From positions 82,001-146,000 of the forward strand of contig JACYXH010000438.1 in the NCBI GenBank assembly GCA_026745465.1: a DNA stretch of 64,000 nucleotides, written 5' to 3'. Below, piece after piece: positions 13,109 through 31,200 of the stretch. Source of the DNA: Lota lota. Lineage: Eukaryota; Chordata; Actinopteri; Gadiformes; Lotidae. The number at the start of each line of letters is the position of its first letter. Within the stretch, counting starts at the first letter, position 1. The notes beneath the pieces were generated by a model. It made no database searches. It was given only the letters and a program-made list of their open reading frames with translations, and had not been told where the DNA came from. Position numbers and translations under genes: made by a program.

Positions 13109-14153
13109 CCGCATGTTTTTGGACCATGGTCCTCACGCTGACCCGCCAGCCCGCGTACCGTACGCGTAAAACAACTCGAAAACGAACCGCAGCTCGTCCT
13201 CACTCGTCGCTGCAGCGAACCAACGGAAGGGATGTTGAATAATACGCAATGGCAATGCTACGACGCGCCCTCCACGTGGAGCCGCACCGGCCCGTCATTG
13301 GCTGTGCATACTGGACCGTGCGTTTGGTGTGAATTAGTTCGCGGATCCTGGGTGTCTGCTAGATGAAGTGGCATGCTTTGTGTGTGGTTAAATGAGGCAC
13401 TGCCGCACACATTATGAATGCCGTGGATCGTTTTAGTTTTTGGAATACAGTAGCTAAAGTAAGCAAGTAGTTTGCGTTTGTGTTTGTGTGTGCGCCGTAC
13501 GTGCGTGCGTGCACGCGCGCGCCATTCTTTGTGTGACGTCTTTAAAATAGCGTTCCCCCACTAAATAAATCCCCACCTCACCACTGGCTAGTGTTGATAT
13601 TTTAAGCCAAATGACCGAAAGGGTCAATAATGTGCCAAAGTCAAGAATAGTCAAGAAGCTTGTTTGTTGTTTTATTTAACCCTAAAGAGTTTTGGAGGTT
13701 TAATTAACCTACGCAATTTTCAAGAAGTACAAATAGATGTTACAGCCTTGGGATCTTGTGTTAGGCTTCGGTTAACTGCAAAGTTAGTTATTTAACAAGG
13801 CTGCATATTCTTTAATGTGCTTCATCATCGACCACGTTTTTGAGGAATGAACTGCACACCACATGTTTGAAGAATGTTTAACTTTCAAATGCTAGTTATG
13901 ATGGTTAAAGTAGGTTAATTAATTACTTTATGGTTAACTTGTTGAAGAAAAAACGAATGGAGAAAAAAAGTTAATTATCAGTATAATGTTATCCATATAA
14001 TTTTGCTTGCTTAATTTGCCATTACACTATTAAGCCAGTTCATTTCTAGTACAAAGCACGTCTAATATACCTTGTTGTTCTTGTCTTTTATTCTAAAACT
14101 AAACCAAATTCCCCTTTTTTCTTACAGTACACTTCAGCAGAGGCAGACTCATC

Positions 14154-14228
14154 ATGGACGCCCTTCCTGCACCAGTATTACTTCATTTGACAAGGAACTC
14201 GGAAAGAACCGTCTGCATAACCCGATAG
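14154..14228 (+). CDS. Upstream ORF 1 in slc20a1 5' UTR
   Basis: A 24-codon ORF starts at ATG 14154, within 30 nt of the exon 2 acceptor, and stops at TAG 14226-14228, before the main start at 14381. The context ATCATGG has G at +4 and A at -3. It would be met first by scanning ribosomes. No product is recognised; the role would be translational control. Confidence 0.45.
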   Translation: MDALPAPVLLHLTRNSERTVCITR

Positions 14229-14251
14229 CGATAAACCCCTGTTCCAGAATC

Positions 14252-14311
14252 ATGTTTTTCCTTTACCAATCAGGCTCAGATATCAGGCTAACTGGTTGTG
14301 TATTTCTATAA
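14252..14311 (+). CDS. Upstream ORF 2 in slc20a1 5' UTR
   Basis: A 19-codon ORF from ATG 14252 to TAA 14309-14311, 69 nt before the main slc20a1 start. The start context (AATCATGT) is weaker at +4 than that of the first upstream ORF. Confidence 0.4.
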   Translation: MFFLYQSGSDIRLTGCVFL

Positions 14312-14380
14312 CACTACAACGCAGAGGTGTTGAGTTAATTGACTTCAGGGTTAAGACGCACGGAGACGACGTCTCTCCCG

Positions 14381-19649
<5,269 letters not shown>

Positions 19650-20560
19650 GGCCGCAGCCGTCCGCTGGTGTACAGAGGCTACATCACGCGACACAGAGGG
19701 TGGCGTGTGTACGTTAAAAGATTACGCCCGCGCTTTGGTTTAACTGACCACTGTTGGTCTCAAATTGATTTGCCTTGATCATTTTCCTTTTTTGTGTACA
19801 TACATACATACATGTTTAATTGCTGTTTTATGTCAACTGTACAATGTTGTGCCATAAAGCGCCTGTAAATATCCAACGCATTTGGATAGTATAAAATGAC
19901 CATATGTTTAAAGAATCAAACTCATGAATGTTGTGAAAACTCCTCTTTTCAATCGAAAGTTGACATTTGAAGCTGTTGAGTCATTAATCTTGAATGACAT
20001 CATAATAAACACATCTCAGTGGCAGTGAAATTACATGCGCCTTCAGACATGACATAATTATGAGCCATTTGCAAATACAATTGTATGTAAGGGTGGGATT
20101 TAACAGGGTGATTACCCAACATAAGCTTGTGTGAAGTTACATGGATATTCATATTTTTGGAGTGGAAAAAAGTTCAACAGAAAGTTGTTACAGTTGTAGA
20201 CTGTTTTACACATTTTATTTTATTTTGTCTTTAAACAGAAATTAGAGGCATTTAACAATGATTTAAAAAAAAAGATTCCCACTGTGAATCTATACATGTT
20301 TTATAAGTATAGGGCAAAGGCCTAGCCTGGGAACAAGAAAAATCTGCGAGCTCAAGTTTTATTTGCTCGGTCATATAGATAGAGAGTTAGATAGATATCT
20401 ATATCTATAGATATATATATCTATAGTAGCCTGACATCGCCCAACCAATTCGCAAATGCGTATTGCATATATATATTTATGTATATTAAAATACGCATTT
20501 GAAGCATGTATGTAGCAAGAAATTTGCTTTGAGTGCAATAAACAATGTTATTAGACGGGA
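19650..20560 (+). other. slc20a1: slc20a1 3' UTR and flank
   Basis: Candidate polyadenylation signals are CATAAA (about 19853), AATAAA at 20004-20009 and AATAAA at 20537-20542. The 20004 site is the best placed. The region otherwise holds AT-rich sequence, including a palindromic ATAGATATCTATATCTATAG stretch near 20390-20425. Confidence 0.4.
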
Positions 20561-20564
20561 GGCT

Positions 20565-21400
20565 AATATAAGGTTAAGGTAGAGGGGCGATTAAGGTGAG
20601 GGTAGAGGGGAGGGGAGGGTAGAGGGGGTAAGGTGAAGGTAGAGTGGAGGGTAGAGGGGAGGTTAAGGTGAGGGTAGAGGGGGTAAGGTGAGGGTAGAGG
20701 GGATGTGAGGGTAGAGGGGAGGGGAGGTGAGGAGTAGGTTAGGGTAGCGATTAGATTAAGGTGAGGTAGGGGGGAGGTTAAGGTGAGGGTAGAGGGGAGG
20801 TGAGGGTAGAGGGGAGGGGAGGTGAGGAGTAGGTTAGGGTAGCGATTAGATTAAGGTGAGGTAGGGGGGAGGTTAAGGTGAGGGTAGAGGGGAGGGGAGG
20901 GTAGAGGGTAGAGGGGAGGGGAGGTGAGGGTAGAGGGTAGGGAGGTTAAAGTTAGGGTAGAGGGGTGGGAGGTTAAAGTTAGGGTAGAGGGGAGGGGGAA
21001 GTTAGGGCAGAGTGGTATTAAGGTAGAGGAGAGGTTATGGTAGAGTGGAGGTTAAGGTGAGGGTGGAGGAGTAGGTTAGGGTAGAGATGAGGTTAAGGTT
21101 AGGGGAGGGGGGAGGGTAACGTAGGGGGGAGGTCAAGGTTAGGGGAGGGGGGATGTTAAGGTAGAGGGGAGGTTAAGGTGAGGGTAGAGGGGAGGGGGAG
21201 GTGAGGGGAGGGGGATGTTAAGGTAGAGGGGAGGTTAAGGTGAGGGTAGAGGGGAGATGTTAAGGTAGAGGGGAGGTTAAGGTGAGGGTAGAGGGGAGGG
21301 GGATGTTAGGGTAGAGGGGAGGTTAGGGGAGGGGGAGGTTAAGGTTAGGGTAGATGGGAGGGGGGAAGGGGGAGGTTAACGTTAGGGGAGGTTTAGGTTA
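20565..21400 (+). repeat. C-poor G-rich minisatellite
   Basis: About 0.83 kb built from irregular copies of AGGTTAAGGTGAGGGTAGAG(GGG) and shorter GAGGGTAGAGG blocks. Cytosine is almost absent from the plus strand. Many GGGG and GGGT runs are spaced by 3-6 bases, so guanine quadruplexes are plausible. It lies just past slc20a1, whose read-through transcripts would be G-rich. Confidence 0.92.
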
Positions 21401-22239
21401 GAGAATATTGTACAATGGTAATATGCATTAAACTTGCAGCACAACATAAAAAAATAAACACATACAACCAGGTAAGATTTTTATAGGATTTAATATTATA
21501 AAACACCATTAGTATACATTTTAAAAAGCATTTGCACATTGAAACATTTTGGGGAAGCGTTGTCCAAACCCATTTTGAAAACATTTGGAGCGGTATATTG
21601 TGAAACCAGGCTCAACCATCTCTCCCTAACTCTTTCCCTAACACTGAACCCTAACTCCTTGAAGGACAAGGAGCACTCCCACTGTGGGAAGGAAGGAAAC
21701 CTTGATGGAACACATTAGGAGGATCCTAATGTGCAACATATGGTGACAAAGTCAAGTTGTGTGAGATGAATCCAGCGATGACTTCAGCTGTGATGAGGCG
21801 CTGTGTGTTGGTCACTCTGAAATGTTGCCACAGGAAAAAATGCAAATTGTTCACTTTAAGACTATTTGAATGTCTAAGTAGTGTCGGGTAATCAATAGGT
21901 TATTACAACTAGTAAATGAACACAATATCCATGTAATCTTCAGCAGTGGACTACTGACCTGCAGGACTTCAGCTGTTCAGAGATACAGGTGTGATACAGC
22001 TCAGGTGTGTCTGCCCCAGACTGAACACAGCATTTCAACCGCGCCTAAAAAGGGATGACATGGATTATTCAAAACAATCCAACATTCAGTTATTTAGCAG
22101 ACACTCTAAGAGACCTAGTGAATTCAGATGCATGTCATTACATGTAGTCTGAGAAGTTGGGTGTGGAACCCAGTACCATTTGATGGAGAGCCCAACACCC
22201 CATCCTGCCCTGTACGAGGACCACCAGTGCCAGAGTCAC

Positions 22240-25200
22240 CTTCCAGATGCACGGCTCCTGCTTCAGCTCTCTCTCCTCAGTGGTTAATCCCTTTAGAGCC
22301 CGGTGTCACTCGCCCCTCGGCTCCGCCATCAGCGTCCCTCGCCACGGATTCCTGAGCGTAACAAACAGCGGCAGTTTGGCCTCAATGGCCGGCAACAATC
22401 ACAGTGGTCGTTTTTCTGCTCTGGTAACATACATCAGCATTTTGGGCTGGTAACACAGTGGTAGTTTGATGGCCTGGTAGCACGCATCAGTGGTAGTTTG
22501 GCGGTCTGGTAGCAAACATCAGTGGTTTGTGCGGTCTGGTATAGGTGGTAGTTTGCATTTATGTCTGGTAGTAAACAGTACAGTTTATGCTAACTTACGA
22601 GTAATCCTTGGCAGGTAGACTCATGGTGTTCCTCCAGATGCACTGCTCCTCCATCGGGTCTCAGCCAAGGTTCCTGGTCTGGTCAACACCATTAGTTGAG
22701 CCATGGGTGGGTGGGCTTTATTCTTTGGAAGTCATTCTGAACTGAAGTGCTGGATGGAGTGTAAAAGAGATGATGGAAGATGAATGATTTGTTTAAATAT
22801 TTTAAACCTGCCCTAACATAGATGCTTTGGAAATTGTTGTGTAGGACCAAGCATCTTCAGTTATTTGTTACTCAGAAATATAGAAGTGTGTGAATTCAAG
22901 AGCGTACTTCTGGTTGTCACATGACACAGAACACAATGTTGACTAACCGCTGGCATTTACCTTCCAAAGACATCAGCAGTCCCATCGTAGTCTTCCAAGC
23001 TGATCCTGGTGGGTCATCTGCATTATCTAGTCGCAACACAATCAGGATATTAATAACATCTTGCACCTCAGCAGACACTATCTGTTTAAATGAGAAAGTA
23101 AAGCAGACCCTGCAGCCTTCACATTTAGAGCAGAAATTGCGAGTCTAAATAAATCTGTTCACTCATAGCTCCATTAACCCAGGGACTGTTTTCTCTAAAT
23201 CATTTTGATCAGAAGGGATGGCTGCAGTGACAGATCTAGGACTAGTTGAGTGGCTAGTTTAGCAGTAGTGCTCTCTTCCATTGACGTGGCAGTGAGTGTG
23301 ATAATCACTTTAGAGATGGGTGTCATTACGCCCACGAGGGACGTCCTTCACCAGGCAGGTCCTCCAGCACGGCTCCTCCATCAGCTCCGCCTGGTCCTGG
23401 TCTGTAACAAACGGGTGGATTCGCCTCAACGTCTGCTAACAAACTCGGTCTAACATCTGGTAACAAATACCCTCGCATTTTGTAAAGGGGTAGCGAATAT
23501 CCAACTTTCTTAAGTTTACATGTTGACTTATTGAGCAATGTTTAAACTATAGTAGCAGCAATAGGAGCAAAAACGGCTCATATGACTCAGAAGACCCAAA
23601 ATATTACCTCAAAACACAGCTTTGGCTAAATTTCACAATGAAAATCAGAAGAATTTTTTTTATAAATCACCCTCTACAATCGTTTGCAAGAACTAAAAAG
23701 AATCTCTGGGCTTTAGTGTTTCAGAACAGCTTTGTGATGGTTACCCTCTGGGCCTCAGCTTCCGGTCCACCCTGGTGATCCATGCCTGGTGCAGGGGATC
23801 AGGTTACCCTCTGATCCTCAGCCTCCGGTCCACCCTGGTGATCCATGCCTGGTGCAAGGGATCTGGTTACCCTCTGGTCCTCAGCCTCCGGTCCACCCTG
23901 GTGATCCATGCCTGGTGCAGGGGATCTGGTTACCCTCTGGTCCTCAGCCTCCGGTCCACCCTGGTGATCCATGCCTGGTGCAGGGGATCAGGTTACCCTC
24001 TGGTCCCCAGCCTCCGATCCTGTGAAGTCAGACAGCATCTTAATAAACATGTTCACACAGATGTCTTGTTTTGTACATGTACTTCAATCTCGGAAGACGA
24101 CGTGTTACAACTAAATAGCTGCTCTATGTCTTATTAGCTTTATTAACTAGAGACCTACAGGTTGGCCATCTTCAGGAAGGCGACCTTCCACACACTGAAT
24201 CAAGGTACTGAACCAATCACAATCAAGCATATTCTCATCCAATATAAATCCTCGAACTCCTTATCATTATTAACATTGGTAAATATTTTCTATGAATATT
24301 ACAACAGCAAGTTCAATTACAACTATCGAATGCCACTTACACTGGTGAGCCCGGTAACACAATGTTGACTAACCGCTGGCATTTACCTTCCAAAGACATC
24401 AGCAGTCCCATCGTAGTCCTCCAAGCTGATCCTGGTGGGTCATCTGCATCATCTAGTCACAACACAATCAGGATATTAATAACATCTTGCACCTCAGCAG
24501 ACACTTACTATCTGTTTAAATGAGAAAGTAAAGCAGACCCTGCAGCCTTCACATTTAGAGCAGAAGTTGCGAGTCTAAATAAATCTGTTCACTCATAGCT
24601 CCATTAACCCAGGGACTGTTTTCTCTAAATCATTTTGATCAGAAGGGATGGCTGCAGTGACAGATCTAGGACTAGTTGAGTGGCTAGTTTAGCAGTAGTG
24701 CTCTCTTCCATTGAGGTGGCAGTGAGTGTGATAATCACTTTAGAGATGGGTGTCATTACGCCCACGAGGGACGTCCTTCACCAGGCAGGTCCTCCAGCAC
24801 GGCTCCTCCATCAGCTCCGCCTGGTCCTGGTCTGTAACAAACGGGTGGATTCGCCTCAACGTCTGCTAACAAACTCTGTCTAACATCTGGTAACAAATAC
24901 CCTTGCATTTTGTAAAGGGGTAGCGAATATCCAACTTTCTTAAGTTTACATGTTGACTTATTGAGCAATGTTTAAACTATAGTAGCAGCAATAGGAGCAA
25001 AAACAGCTCATATGACTCAGAAGACCCAAAATATTACCTCAAAACACAGCTTTGGCTAAATTTCACAATGAAAATCAGAACCATTTTTTTATAAATCACC
25101 CTCTACAATCGTTTGCAAGAACTAAAAAGAATCTCTGGGCTTTAGTGTTTCAGAACAGCTTTGTGATGTTACCCTCTGGGCCTCAGCCTCCGGTCCACCC

Positions 25201-28200
25201 TGGTGATCCATGCCTGGTGCAGGGGATCAGGTTACCCTCTGGTCCTCAGCCTCCGGTCCACCCTGGTGATCCATGCCTGGTGCAGGGGATCTGGTTACCC
25301 TCTGGTCCTCAGCCTCCGGTCCACCCTGGTGATCCATGCCTGGTGCAGGGGATCAGGTTACCCTCTGGTCCCCAGCCTCCGATCCTGTGAAGTCAGACAC
25401 CATCTTAATAAACACGTTCACACAGATGTCTTGTTTTGTACAACATGTACATGTACTTCAATCTCGGAAGACGACGTGTTACAACTAAATAGCTGCTCTA
25501 TATCTTATTAGCTTTATTAACTAGAGACCTACAGGTTGGCCATCTTCAGGAAGGCGACCTTCCACACACTGAATCAAGGTACTGAACCAATCACAATCAA
25601 GCATATTCTCATCCAATATAAATCCTCGAACTCCTTATCATTATTAACATTGGTAAATATTTTCTATGAATATTACAACAGCAAGTTCAATTACAACTAT
25701 CGAATGCCACTTACACTGGTGAGCCTGGTAACACAATGTTGACTAACCGCTGGCATTTACCTTCCAAAGACATCAGCAGTCCCATCGTAGTCCTCCAAGC
25801 TGATCCTGGTGGGTCATCTGCATCATCTAGTCACAACACAATCAGGATATTAATAACATCTTGCACCTCAGCAGACACTATCTGTTTAAATGAGAAAGTA
25901 AAGCAGACCCTGCAGCCTTCACATTTAGAGCAGAAATTGCGAGTCTAAATAAATCTGTTCACTCATAGCTCCATTAACCCAGGGACTGTTTTCTCTAAAT
26001 CATTTTGATCAGAAGGGATGGCTGCAGTGACAGATCTAGGACTAGTTGAGTGGCTAGTTTAGCAGTAGTGCTCTCTTCCATTGAGGTGGCAGTGAGTGTG
26101 ATAATCACTTTAGAGATAGATGGGTGTCATTACGCCCACGAGGGACGTCCTTCACCAGGCAGGTCCTCCAGCACGGCTCCTCCAACCAGCTCCGCCTGGT
26201 CCTGGTCTGTAACAAACGGGTGGATTCGCCTCAACGTCTGCTAACAAACTCGGTCTAACATCTGGTAACAAATACCCTTGCATTTTGTAAAGGGGTAGCG
26301 AATATCCAACTTTCTTAAGTTTACATGTTGACTTATTGAGCAATGTTTAAACTATAGTAGTAGCAGCAATAGGAGCAAAAACAGCTCATATGACTCAGAA
26401 GACCCAAAATATTACCTCAAAACACAGCTTTGGCTAAATTTCACAATGAAAATCAGATTATTATTTTTTTATAAATCACCCTCTACAATCGTTTGCAAGA
26501 ACTAAAAAGAATCTCTGGGCTTTAGTGTTTCAGAACAGCTTTGTGATGGTTACCCTCTGGGCCTCAGCCTCCGGTCCACCCTGGTGATCCATGCCTGGTG
26601 CAGGGGATCAGGTTACCCTCTGGTCCTCAGCCTCCGGTCCACCCTGGTGATCCATGCCTGGTGCAGGGGATCAGGTTACCCTCTGGTCCTCAGCCTCCGG
26701 TCCACCCTGGTGATCCATGCCTGGTGCAGGGGATCAGGTTACCCTCTGGTCCCCAGCCTCCGGTCCACCCTGGTGATCCATGCCTGGTGCAGGGGATCAG
26801 GTTACCCTCTGGTCCTCAGCCTCCGGTCCACCCTGGTGATCCATGCCTGGTGCAGGGGATCTGGTTACCCTCTGGTCCTCAGCCTCCGGTCCACCCTGGT
26901 GATCCATGCCTGGTGCAGGGGATCTGGTTACCCTCTGGTCCCCAGCCTCCCATCCTGTGAAGTCAGACAGCATCTTAATAAACACGTTCACACAGATGTC
27001 TTGTTTTGTACAACATGTACATGTACTTCAATCTCGGAAGACGACGTGTTATAACTAAATAGCTGCTCTATATCTTATTAGCTTTATTAACTAGAGACCT
27101 ACAGGTTGGCCATCTTCAGGAAGGCGACCTTCCACACACTGAATCAAGGTACTGAACCAATCACAATCAAGCATATTCTCATCCAATATAAATCCTCGAA
27201 CTCCTTATCATTATTAACATTGGTAAATATTTTCTATGAATATTACAACAGCAAGTTCAATTACAACTATCGAATGCCACTTACACTGGTGAGCCCGGTA
27301 ACACAATGTTGACTAACCGCTGGCATTTACCTTCCAAAGACATCAGCAGTCCCATCGTAGTCCTCCAAGCTGATCCTGGTGGGTCATCTGCATCATCTAG
27401 TTACAACACAATCAGGATATTAATAACATCTTGCACCTCAGCAGACACTTACTATCTGTTTAAATGAGAAAGTAAAGCAGACCCTGCAGCCTTCACATTT
27501 AGAGCAGAAATTGCGAGTCTAAATAAATCTGTTCACTCATAGCTCCATTAACCCAGGGACTGTTTTCTCTAAATCATTTTGATCAGAAGGGATGGCTGCA
27601 GGGACAGATCTAGGACTAGTTGAGTGGCTAGTTTAGCAGTAGTGCTCTCTTCCATTGAGGTGGCAGTGAGTGTGATAATCACTTTAGAGATGGGTGTCAT
27701 TACGCCCACGAGGGACGTCCTTCACCAGGCAGGTCCACCAGCACGGCTCCTCCATCAGCTCCGCCTGGTCCTGGTCTGTAACAAACGGGTGGATTCGCCT
27801 CAACGTCTGCTAACAAACTCGGTCTAACATCTGGTAACAAATACCCTTGCATTTTGTAAAGGGGTAGCGAATATCCAACTTTCTTAAGTTTACATGTTGA
27901 CTTATTGAGCAAAGTTTAAACTATAGTAGTAGCAGCAATAGGAGCAAAAACCGCTCATATGACTCAGAAGACCCAAAATATTACCTCAAAACACAGCTTT
28001 GGCAAATTTTCACAATGAAAATAAGAACCATTTTTTTTTTAAATCACCCTCTACAATCGTTTGCAAGAACTAAAAAGAATCTCTGGGCTTTAGTGTTTCA
28101 GAACAGCTTTGTGATGTTACCCTCTGGTCCTCAGCCTCAGGTCCACCCTGGTGATCCATGCCTGGTGCAGGGGATCAGGTTACCCTCTGGTCCTCAGCCT

Positions 28201-31200
28201 CCGGTCCACCCTGGTGATCCATGCCTGGTGCAGGGGATCAGGTTACCCTCTGGTCCTCAGCCTCCGGTCCACCCTGGTGATCCATGCCTGGTGCAGGGGA
28301 TCAGGTTACCCTCTGGTCCCCAGCCTCCGATCCTGTGAAGTCAGACAGCATCTTAATAAATACGTTCACACAGATGTCTTGTTTTGTACAACATGTACAT
28401 GTACTTCAATCTCGGAAGACGACGTGTTACAACTCAATAGCTGCTCTATATCTTATTAGCTTTATTAACTAGAGACCTACAGGTTGGCCATCTTCAGGAA
28501 GGCGACCTTCCACACACTGCATCAAGGTACTGAACCAATCACAATCAAGCATATTCTCGTCCAATATAAATCCTCGAACTCCTTATCATTATTAACATTG
28601 GTAAATATATTCTATGAATATTACAACAGCCAGTTAAATTACAACTATCGAATGCCACTTACACTGGTGAGCCTGGTTCAACGCTTCCTCCTCCACATCT
28701 CCTCCCTCCCGACCACTCTGCATAGATCACTTTGAGAAGGTCATAATGTTATAGAAAATGATGGGTGAATACGGTGGGTATCAATGTGAAACCGTCCATA
28801 TCAAACGCTCACCTGTGCGGTTGGATCGACGTCTTGCGCATCACACAGGTTCAAGGCAGCAAGTACTGGAGTTGCCCCCACTGTTGACACAACATTCATC
28901 CATTTAAAAACAAGACATCACAACGCCAAGATAACATCACATGCTGGAATCACATGGTAACAACAACTACCAGAAACAGGAAGTGATGCAACTTTTACAT
29001 GCTTTCAAGAAAAACCTGTCCTGCCTCATTTTCCAAGCCAATGAGAAACAATTTGAAAATGAGAAAAGCTGTAGTATGTCTGAATCTGTCACTACTCTTC
29101 ATTGAGCTTTACATCATGGCCTCACCATAAATCAACAGAAAAACAATACAATGATCACAGGGTACAACTGTTCTTTGTTGCCTTACGTTATGTGGAATTT
29201 CATCTACAGCTTTATGGTAGCATTTGCGCAACAATTAACATATTAGTCTCTTCTGAACAGCAATACCATTTGATTTACGCAAATAAGCATGCCAACATTG
29301 AACACCTATTTCTGAAGTCTAGTAGAGACTACATAAAGACAAGTTATTCAGCCCAAGCACTGAAACCGAAAGTGCACTGACCTCACTGTTATGGACTACT
29401 TAGACCAGTGGTGGCAGCAGGGAGGGATGGAGCTGGGTGTGGAGGATACCTTGTGACACAAACTACAGTTACAATTTCAGTTCTTTAGTCTATTTTACTG
29501 TATTAACATGTGGGACATGATTCCATTATTTTAGCTGTTATTATTTTCAGAAGGTACCATTACTATTCACTACAACAGTATAGGTGTAAAAAGTAATTCC
29601 TTGCCATTTAGTTAGGTTTAACTGACAATCACAGCCCAGCTATTTACAACACAAGCAGTATCAATAGTTCATATAATAGTAAAAGGTTACTTAACTATAT
29701 TCAGCTGCTGGGTTGTTCGTATTCCATAGTATGAAAACGCCAAATTGTTTCCGATTTAAAATGTTTTGCAGCCTTCAATGATCTTATTCACGACTCAAAA
29801 ATGTGCGCGCAAGAACGTAGTTTGGTACGCAGCGAGAGTCAGTCTTAAAAGTACAGCGCAATTATCGAAGTCGTAGGTAAAAATGCGAGATAAACGCAAG
29901 AAAATTCGGCAACTAATGTTATATTATGAATACCCTACCTAAAGCGCAAGAAATTAGTGAAATATGTCAGATGGTTACTGATAGAAATTGGGTACTGCCA
30001 GATGACCCAATAGGGTACTCTCGTTAGTGATGAGGTTACGCAAATGCCAATCCTGAGCGTACTGCCAGTTGCCCTCTCAGGTGACTCAACATCCAACCAA
30101 CTACTGATTTTGGTGCTAGAATGTTTAATCAAATCAATGCCAACCATAATGAGACCAAATCAAGTGCCCATATTGGCCTCAAGTATGTTCTGCACTACAC
30201 CTCTTGCTGAAAGGGTACAGCAGGCGCATGCACAGTACTGCAGCATTAGAGGGTCACAAACTGCATCAATCTAACAGACCTCTGCAGAAAACTCAAAACC
30301 TTCCGACTGGAATCCCAACGTTCCAGTACGAACCAATCCAGCAATAAGAAATGTAACCAGCACCTCACCTTGAGCTGAACGATGATGATGATGATGATCT
30401 TGTGGTCCTTTGATCATCTTCTCATTTCAAAATACAGCCAACAGACTTACCTTGTGGTGATCTAGTAGTATGTTGCTGTTGGTTTATGCACTCATCATTT
30501 TGACTATACATTGCAGTTCCATCTAAACAAATGTATTACTACCAATAAACAAGGCTAAATTGTACAATACATGTTAGGTAACCGCTTTTAACCGGAAATA
30601 CTGCCCTAAAAACATATCCCTCATCTCAGAATACTAACCACATTTATAAATGATCGATATTAACAGATATAAAATGCGCAATAAAATAAACCAATAATTC
30701 GAGAAATAATCTTCCCTTCCACTTACAGAGCTGAGATACTCTGTTGGGTTCTGATGCCTTTTGTCCACTTCCTTGCTACTCTCAAAAACGTTGCCTCAAC
30801 ATTGCCTGAGTGTTGCCTTATTGATCTGGGTGTGGTCTTCGTGACCAGATATGCATGCTAGGATAAGGTGCCGTCTGAAGTCTACATATCTGTAAATTTA
30901 CCCCCTCAGAAGAAACCAAGTGTTCAAAAGGCTGTCGTAACATCAGTTACACAAACTGGAATAGCCGTCAGGACCGTGATAGGGACTCCCAAGGAGAAAT
31001 GCCAAGGGTAGGATGTGAGGGCTCTAACACTTAGCAACTAGAATACAACCTAGCTTTTACTTGAGAAAACCATGGAGCACATTTCAATGTTCCTCTGCAT
31101 AGATCTTGAAGGCCCAGCGAGGGGTTTTTACCTCCTCATCTGAAGAAGCGCATAACTGCAGCTTGAAGAGGACCCTAGTTGGGATGTTTCCAAGACAGTT

